64,000 nucleotides of DNA from positions 1-64,000 of the forward strand of contig JAFTJZ010000006.1 in NCBI GenBank assembly GCA_017456145.1, in the 5' to 3' direction. The translations under genes and the position numbers were made by a program. The DNA comes from Clostridia bacterium. Lineage in GTDB: Bacteria > Bacillota > Clostridia > Oscillospirales > CAG-272. The notes beneath the pieces were generated by a model that was not told the DNA's origin, ran no database searches, and saw only the letters and a program-made list of their open reading frames with translations. Positions 59,123-64,000 of this stretch are shown piece after piece (position 1 is the stretch's first letter; every line of letters starts with the position of its first letter).

Positions 59123-60175
59123 ATGCAACCGAACGTTTCAGATAAGATACTGCTGGGCGGCGATCGCATGATCGGCAACGAGACGCTGCGCGCGCAGCTG
59201 GCCGATGAGATTCTCGGCGGCACGCTCTCCCACGCTTATCTCATTGAGGGAGGGCGCGGCATGGGAAAGCATTTGCTCGCACGCCAGGTCTGCGCGGCAC
59301 TGTCCTGCGAGCATCCGCACGAGAGAATGCTCCCGTGTGGCAGCTGCGCCTGCTGCGAAAAAATATTCGGGAACAAATCTCCCGATATCCGTCTGATCGG
59401 CAAAAACGGAAAGGCAAGCATCGGCATAGACGACGTTCGGTTTCTTCGTGCCGACGTCCTTGTTCCACCCAATGATCTTGCACATAAATTTTACATCATC
59501 GAGGATGCGCAGGATCTGACGGTGCAGGCGCAAAACGCACTGCTCCTGACAGTGGAGGAGCCACCACCATACGTGGTGTTTCTGCTGCTTTGCGAAAACA
59601 GCGCGAACATTCTGGAGACCATTCGCAGCCGCGCGCCGATCCTGCGACTGTGTCCCGTTGCCGCCGCACCGATGGCGCAATATCTGACGACAACGCAGCG
59701 AGCCTTTGCTGCCCTCTCCCCCGAGGAGCGCGACGAGCTGGTCTGTATGTCTGCGGGCAGCGTCGGACGAGCGCTGGAGCTGCTGGACGGCAGGGCGCGC
59801 AAGCCCTTGATCGAAAAGCGTCGCTTTGCGGCGCAGGCGGTGGAGGTTTGTCTCTTTGCGCAACGGAGAGATACGGCTCGCCGCATGGAGCTGCTCAGCG
59901 CCTTTGGCAGTGTGCGCGAGGAGGTTGCGACAAAGCTTGCCATGATGCAACAAGCTCTGCGGGATCTGATCCTTTTGAAAAAATACGACGATGCACCATT
60001 GATCTTTTATGCAGATCGTGCCGAGGCACAGACCATTTCCCAAAGGACGCCGATCGCATCGCTCAATCGGCTTTTATCGACAACCGAATACACGCGCAGC
60101 AGAGTTTTGCGCAACGCCAACATCCGCTTGGCACTGTCCGAGCTATTGCTTTGCGACGATCGGACGCACGTGTGA
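59123..60175 (+). CDS. holB: DNA polymerase III delta' subunit
   Basis: 350 aa from ATG 59123 (GGAGGTGG upstream). The AAA+ domain has a degenerate P-loop IEGGRGMGKHLLARQ near 45-59. The zinc module C-G-S-C-A-C-C is near 78-84, with another Cys before it near 62. The sensor region N-A-L-L-L-T-V-E-E-P-P-P-Y near 145 is typical of clamp loader subunits. It loads the sliding clamp. It is followed by yaaT as in Bacillus. Confidence 0.93.
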   Translation: MQPNVSDKILLGGDRMIGNETLRAQLADEILGGTLSHAYLIEGGRGMGKHLLARQVCAALSCEHPHERMLPCGSCACCEKIFGNKSPDIRLIGKNGKASIGIDDVRFLRADVLVPPNDLAHKFYIIEDAQDLTVQAQNALLLTVEEPPPYVVFLLLCENSANILETIRSRAPILRLCPVAAAPMAQYLTTTQRAFAALSPEERDELVCMSAGSVGRALELLDGRARKPLIEKRRFAAQAVEVCLFAQRRDTARRMELLSAFGSVREEVATKLAMMQQALRDLILLKKYDDAPLIFYADRAEAQTISQRTPIASLNRLLSTTEYTRSRVLRNANIRLALSELLLCDDRTHV

Positions 60176-60236
60176 AACAAATCAAGAAGACGTATCAGAA
60201 CGAATAGATCATTACCAAGAGAAAGGCATTCAATAT

Positions 60237-61700
60237 ATGGAAAACAATCAGAATCAAGAAACGCAGCAGCGCCCTGCGGCAGGTCGCCCCTCGGGCAACA
60301 GATCCTCGGGCGGCAATCGAGGCGGCCACAACAGAGGTCGCGGTGGACATCACCGTCGCCCTGCGCGTAAGCCCGCTACGGAGGAGGGAGCAGAGCAGAG
60401 AATGCAGGACACCGCGCCGCAGCGCGAGGATAATCCCTCTGCCCGCCAGGAAAAGCCCTCAGCCCAAAAGCAACAATCCAAGGGCGGGGACAGATCCCGT
60501 TCCCAGGGACGCAGAAATCGCGGCAAAGGCAACGCGGCCAAGGAATCGCAAATACAAGACAGCACAGCCGCACAGGCATCGGCGCAGGCGCACAACGAGA
60601 GCACCAAGCGTCGCACCACCAGAGAGAGCGCGGAGATCGTGGCGCCGACCTCTGTGAGCCGCAGCTTGTTCGACAGCATGGATGCGCTGCAGGGAGATAG
60701 CTTTTTACCCATTCATGAAGAGCATAAGCCCGATCCCGAGGCGGAGAAATACGCAGCGGCGATCCTTGATGCGGAGGGACCCTTGCTGTTCTCCGAGGCG
60801 CACGCACAGGAGAATGAGGCGGCAGAGGCGGTCGAGTCGCAAGCGGAGGAGCCGGGGGAGGATGAGACTCCCGTGGAGATCGTCGGCATTCGTTTCCGCA
60901 GAACGGGGAAGGTGTACTTCTTTGATCCCGGTGTGCTGAAGCTGCGCGCGGGGAGCTACGCTGTGGTGGAGACAGCGCGCGGTCTGGAATACGGAGAGGT
61001 CTATCGCGGTAATACAACCGTGCCGCAAAAGCAGATCGTACCGCCGCTGCGTCCCGTCATTCGTGCGGCAACCAAGGAGGATACCCGCCATTTTGAGGAA
61101 AACAAGGCGCGTGAGGCAGAGGCATTCCGTATCTGTCAGGAGAAGATCGCCTCCCACGGGCTGGATATGAAACTGGTCGAGGCGGAATACACCTTTGACA
61201 ACACCAAGCTGCTGTTCTACTTTACCTCGGCAGGGCGTGTGGACTTCCGTGAGCTGGTCAAGGATCTCGCAGGTGTCTTCCGTACAAGGATCGAGCTGCG
61301 GCAGATCGGTATTCGTGACGAGGCAAAGCTGCTGGGCGGGCTTGGTACCTGTGGACGCCCCTTGTGCTGTGCCAGCTTTCTTTCCGATTTTGTGCAGGTG
61401 TCAATCAAAATGGCAAAGGAGCAGAGTCTGTCTCTCAACTCCACTAAAATTTCGGGCTGCTGCGGACGCTTGATGTGCTGCCTGCGGTATGAATCGGATA
61501 CATATGAGGAAGAGATCCGCCGTACACCGACCGTCGGCTCCTTGTTACAGACCCCTGACGGGCAGGGCACCGTCATTTCCAACAACCCGCTGCGCGGGAC
61601 GGTTCGCGTCCGCTTGGGCGGTGAAGAGGGAACCATGAAGGAATATCACCGCGACGACGTACAGATCCTGAAGAGCGTCAGCGTGCCCGACGAGGACTGA
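60237..61700 (+). CDS. yaaT: PSP1-domain protein YaaT (RicT) with long N-terminal extension
   Basis: 487 aa from ATG 60237 (GAGAAAGG upstream). The PSP1 core (residues about 225-480) has the cysteine ligands in LGTCGRPLCCASFL (about 375) and C-C-G-R-L-M-C-C-L-R-Y-E (about 410). The first about 215 residues are low-complexity, rich in Arg, Gly, Gln, Asn, Ser and Glu (for example R-S-Q-G-R-R-N-R-G-K-G-N), a disordered RNA-binding-like tail absent from the about 275-aa Bacillus protein. With YlbF and YmcA it forms a Fe-S complex that affects RNase Y-mediated processing and sporulation. Confidence 0.92.
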   Translation: MENNQNQETQQRPAAGRPSGNRSSGGNRGGHNRGRGGHHRRPARKPATEEGAEQRMQDTAPQREDNPSARQEKPSAQKQQSKGGDRSRSQGRRNRGKGNAAKESQIQDSTAAQASAQAHNESTKRRTTRESAEIVAPTSVSRSLFDSMDALQGDSFLPIHEEHKPDPEAEKYAAAILDAEGPLLFSEAHAQENEAAEAVESQAEEPGEDETPVEIVGIRFRRTGKVYFFDPGVLKLRAGSYAVVETARGLEYGEVYRGNTTVPQKQIVPPLRPVIRAATKEDTRHFEENKAREAEAFRICQEKIASHGLDMKLVEAEYTFDNTKLLFYFTSAGRVDFRELVKDLAGVFRTRIELRQIGIRDEAKLLGGLGTCGRPLCCASFLSDFVQVSIKMAKEQSLSLNSTKISGCCGRLMCCLRYESDTYEEEIRRTPTVGSLLQTPDGQGTVISNNPLRGTVRVRLGGEEGTMKEYHRDDVQILKSVSVPDED

Positions 61701-61757
61701 TTTTCCTGCGCTGATGCAAATTTCCTTAAAAAATATTAAGAAATTTGCAAAAAGAGG

Positions 61758-61785
61758 TTGAAAAAATTAAAAAAAGTGATATAAT
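61758..61785 (+). promoter_or_regulatory. Sigma-A promoter for ferredoxin
   Basis: TTGAAA, 16-base spacer, TATAAT. Confidence 0.65.
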
Positions 61786-61818
61786 GATAGAGAGCTATAT
61801 GAATGGAGGTATAAATCA

Positions 61819-61989
61819 ATGGCTTACAAAATTACTGATGATTGCGTATCCTGCGGCGCTTGCGCTGAGGAATGTCCCGTTTCCGCTATCACTGAGGGTG
61901 ACGGCAAGTACGAGATCGATGCTGATACCTGTGTTGACTGCGGCAGCTGTGCAGATGCTTGCCCCGTAGGCGCACCTGTTCAGGAGTAA
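61819..61989 (+). CDS. Ferredoxin with two 4Fe-4S clusters
   Basis: 56 aa, start ATG 61819 (GGAGG upstream), too short for common ORF cut-offs. Two cluster motifs are complete: C-V-S-C-G-A-C-A-E-E-C-P (residues 9-20) and C-V-D-C-G-S-C-A-D-A-C-P (38-49). It is a small clostridial electron carrier. Codons favour T-ending forms more than its neighbours, in line with high expression. It lies between yaaT and the methyltransferase and has its own promoter. Confidence 0.96.
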   Translation: MAYKITDDCVSCGACAEECPVSAITEGDGKYEIDADTCVDCGSCADACPVGAPVQE

Positions 61990-62132
61990 TCAACATATGC
62001 GCGCGCACTGTGATTGCGACGGTGTGCGGCAACCAAACGGTTTGGCGGAGTTGGGTGAACCCTTCTCCGCTTTCCGTTTACCGGGGGTGGAGATCCGCCG
62101 CCCGCTCAAGTCAAACGAGAAAGGAGATCTGT

Positions 62133-62936
62133 ATGGAGCATGGCATTACGCTGGCCGCGGACGAGCGCCTGGATCGTATCAACGAGAACGTGACACTGAT
62201 CCAAAAGAAAAACGGTCTGACCTTTGGGACGGACGCATACCTGCTCTCGGCTTTTGTCCGAAGGCAAAGGACGGCGCGTTGTGTCGATCTTGGCAGTGGC
62301 ACCGGGGTCATTCCGCTGCTCTTGTGTGCTGTGGATAAGGTGCGTGTGTCCTGCGCTGTAGAGATCCAGCGGGATTTTGCAAGCCTGATCGCCCGCAATG
62401 CGGCACACAACCAAATGCAGACACGGGTGCTGCCGCTGTGTGCCGACGTGCGTGATCTGCGGCCCTCATTTCTTCCTGCCGAGATGGGGCAGGCGCAGGT
62501 CGATATGGTTACCGCCAATCCGCCTTACATGAGGATCAACGCAGGGGCGCGAAACCGCGAGGATGCAAAATATCTGGCGCGACATGAGGTCTGCGGTGAT
62601 ATCGTCGATTTCTGCGCTTGCGCGGCAAGACTTCTGCACTCGGGAGGTTCGTTTTATTGCGTATATCGCCCCGATCGTCTTTCGACCTTGATGCGTGCCA
62701 TGGCGCAGAATCGTCTGGAGCCCAAGCGCATGGCGTTTGTCCATGCGGACGCGGAGAGTGAGCCGTCCATGGTGCTGATCGAGGCAAGACTGGACGGAGC
62801 ACCTGCGCTCAGGCTGCTGCCGCCGTTGATCCTGCACGACGTCGACAGCCGCCCGCTGCCAAGCCGCCCGCTGAGTGCACAGGCGCAGAAGATCTACGAT
62901 ACCATGTGTTGGTACGACACCGAGGAAGGGAAATAG
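62133..62936 (+). CDS. tRNA(1)Val(A37)-N6-methyltransferase-like (YabB/TrmN6)
   Basis: 267 aa from ATG 62133 (AAAGGAG upstream). The SAM site VDLGSGTGVIPLLL is near residue 50. The adenine N6-methyltransferase motif N-P-P-Y is near 130. It matches YabB/TrmN6 in the Bacillus holB-yaaT-yabA-yabB region; yabA itself is absent here. It probably methylates adenine in tRNA. Confidence 0.88.
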   Translation: MEHGITLAADERLDRINENVTLIQKKNGLTFGTDAYLLSAFVRRQRTARCVDLGSGTGVIPLLLCAVDKVRVSCAVEIQRDFASLIARNAAHNQMQTRVLPLCADVRDLRPSFLPAEMGQAQVDMVTANPPYMRINAGARNREDAKYLARHEVCGDIVDFCACAARLLHSGGSFYCVYRPDRLSTLMRAMAQNRLEPKRMAFVHADAESEPSMVLIEARLDGAPALRLLPPLILHDVDSRPLPSRPLSAQAQKIYDTMCWYDTEEGK

Positions 62937-63082
62937 TCTGATGGCTCGGCGATTGAGGTCGAACCTTGCACCCTCACGCCTGAATTTATCCTGAGGAGGT
63001 CTCACCCGCCTTTGCCGTAAGCAACACGGGTGAATTTCATAATGTATGATGCCGCCGTTATGGCGGGGGAATGGAGATTGAT

Positions 63083-63868
63083 ATGGAACATACCAAACGA
63101 GTGTTAAGCTTTACCCGCCGTGCTGTGGATGATTACGGCATGATTCGTCCTCACGACAAGATTGCAGTCGGAGTTTCGGCGGGGAAGGACTCGCTGACGC
63201 TGCTGGTCGCACTTGCCGAGCTGCGACGCTTTTATCCCGTTCCGTTTGAACTGTGCGCCATTACGGTGGACATGGGCTTTGCGGGGGGAACGGATTTTAC
63301 CCCCGTGCGTGAATTTTGTGAGCAGCTGGATGTGCCGTATCACATTGTTCCCACCGAAATCTATAAAGTTATATTCGAGGTGCGCAAGGAGAGCAACCCC
63401 TGCTCGCTGTGTGCCAAGATGCGCCGCGGCGCGTTGAATAATGCCGCCAAGGAGCTGGGCTGCACGACGGTCGCGCTCGGGCATCATTTTGACGATGCTG
63501 TAGATACCTTTATGCTCAATCTGTTTTTTGAAGGGCGCATCGGCTGCTTTCAACCGGTGACGTATCTATCGAGGCAAGATCTTTATGTCATTCGCCCCAT
63601 GCTCTATATGCCGGAGAAGGATATTCGTTATTTTACCGCGCACAACGCCCTGCCCGTCGTGAAATCCGCTTGTCCTGCCAACGGAAATACCGAGAGGGAG
63701 GAGATGAAAAAGCTGCTGACCTCTCTGGAGCACAAATATCCCGGGCTGCGCTACCGCATCTTCGGTGCCATGCAGCGTGGTGAGGTAGATGGATTCCATC
63801 TGCCAATGACGGGGAGGATGCTTGGGAAAAAGGAGTATTCCGCGGGCGAGGAATCGGGCAATTCTTAA
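63083..63868 (+). CDS. TtcA-family PP-loop tRNA thiolase
   Basis: 261 aa from ATG 63083 (GGAG 6 bases upstream; ATG 63071 is an alternative). The ATP PP-loop GVSAGKDS is near residue 32. The pair C-S-L-C near 107-110, then a third Cys near 190, would hold a 4Fe-4S cluster. LGHHFDDAVDTF near 132 is typical. TtcA enzymes thiolate C32 of tRNA; related family members act on other positions. Confidence 0.9.
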   Translation: MEHTKRVLSFTRRAVDDYGMIRPHDKIAVGVSAGKDSLTLLVALAELRRFYPVPFELCAITVDMGFAGGTDFTPVREFCEQLDVPYHIVPTEIYKVIFEVRKESNPCSLCAKMRRGALNNAAKELGCTTVALGHHFDDAVDTFMLNLFFEGRIGCFQPVTYLSRQDLYVIRPMLYMPEKDIRYFTAHNALPVVKSACPANGNTEREEMKKLLTSLEHKYPGLRYRIFGAMQRGEVDGFHLPMTGRMLGKKEYSAGEESGNS

Positions 63869-63940
63869 CAGGATCGCGCCCCTTGGCAGAATGCCCAAAT
63901 TGCGCGCGTAGATTTTAAGGGAAATTCTCTGTTTCTGCCG

Positions 63941-63969
63941 TTGACATTCTCAACACTTTGCCGTATAAT
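63941..63969 (+). promoter_or_regulatory. Sigma-A promoter at the right edge
   Basis: TTGACA, 17-base spacer, TATAAT. The gene it drives starts beyond the window. Confidence 0.8.
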
Positions 63970-64000
63970 AATGCAGGTCACAAAAGCAGCACCTCCATGC

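Overview
The window looks like chromosome from an uncultured, probably anaerobic and spore-capable member of the Clostridia (Bacillota), most likely a gut or rumen lineage. The evidence is: SpoVG, HPr kinase, short-form HisG with HisZ, a YlbF/YaaT pair, an ECF-type FolT under a THF riboswitch, many consensus sigma-A promoters (TTGACA-17-TATAAT), strong AGGAGG-type ribosome binding sites, and gene orders shared with Bacillus (miaB-ymcA-mutS-mutL and holB-yaaT-yabB). The species cannot be named from the sequence alone. No phage, insertion sequence, CRISPR array or rRNA was seen.

Layout. 1-8.8 kb is accessory: surface lipoproteins, a GNAT acetyltransferase, a ParA ATPase with an Ala/Pro-rich partner, an ABC-class ATPase with an elaborate leader (22-aa ORF, two tandem terminators, 18-aa coupled ORF), and an HTH regulator broken by an in-frame stop. 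8.5-9.1 kb has a degenerate tandem repeat beside tRNA-Ala(GGC) and tRNA-Ser(GGA). 9.4-14.7 kb has a GH38 alpha-mannosidase, an HTH-methyltransferase fusion, a second acetyltransferase and a HAD hydrolase. 14.8-22.5 kb is a histidine operon (hisZ-G-D-C-B-H-A-F-IE). 22.7-24.2 kb is an orphan solute-binding lipoprotein. 24.2-26.4 kb is a THF riboswitch in front of a FolT-FolC fusion.

26.5-38.5 kb is housekeeping: miaB, a YlbF-family protein, mutS, mutL, tgt, a HAD phosphatase, tldD and tldE. 38.5-39.8 kb has a Nudix hydrolase and a lipoprotein. 39.9-46.1 kb is a glycan block without signal peptides (GH172/DUF2961, a second GH38, an MGH1/GH63-like glycosidase), so it probably acts on imported oligosaccharides; a GH78 alpha-L-rhamnosidase lies at 56.7-59.0 kb. 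46.2-52.6 kb has membrane and surface proteins, hprK, an uncharacterised three-gene small-protein cluster and a PrsA-like lipoprotein. 52.9-64 kb has a lipid kinase, a phosphodiesterase, spoVG, murC, holB, yaaT, a ferredoxin, yabB/trmN6 and a TtcA-like tRNA thiolase.

Three related hairpin elements sit between convergent gene pairs at 46.1, 48.9 and 51.4 kb. A second hairpin family, with A/T runs inside a GC-rich stem, recurs in intergenic gaps. The best candidates for undescribed biology are the three-gene small-protein cluster, the leader of the ABC-class ATPase, the riboswitch-controlled FolT-FolC fusion, and the ParA pair.
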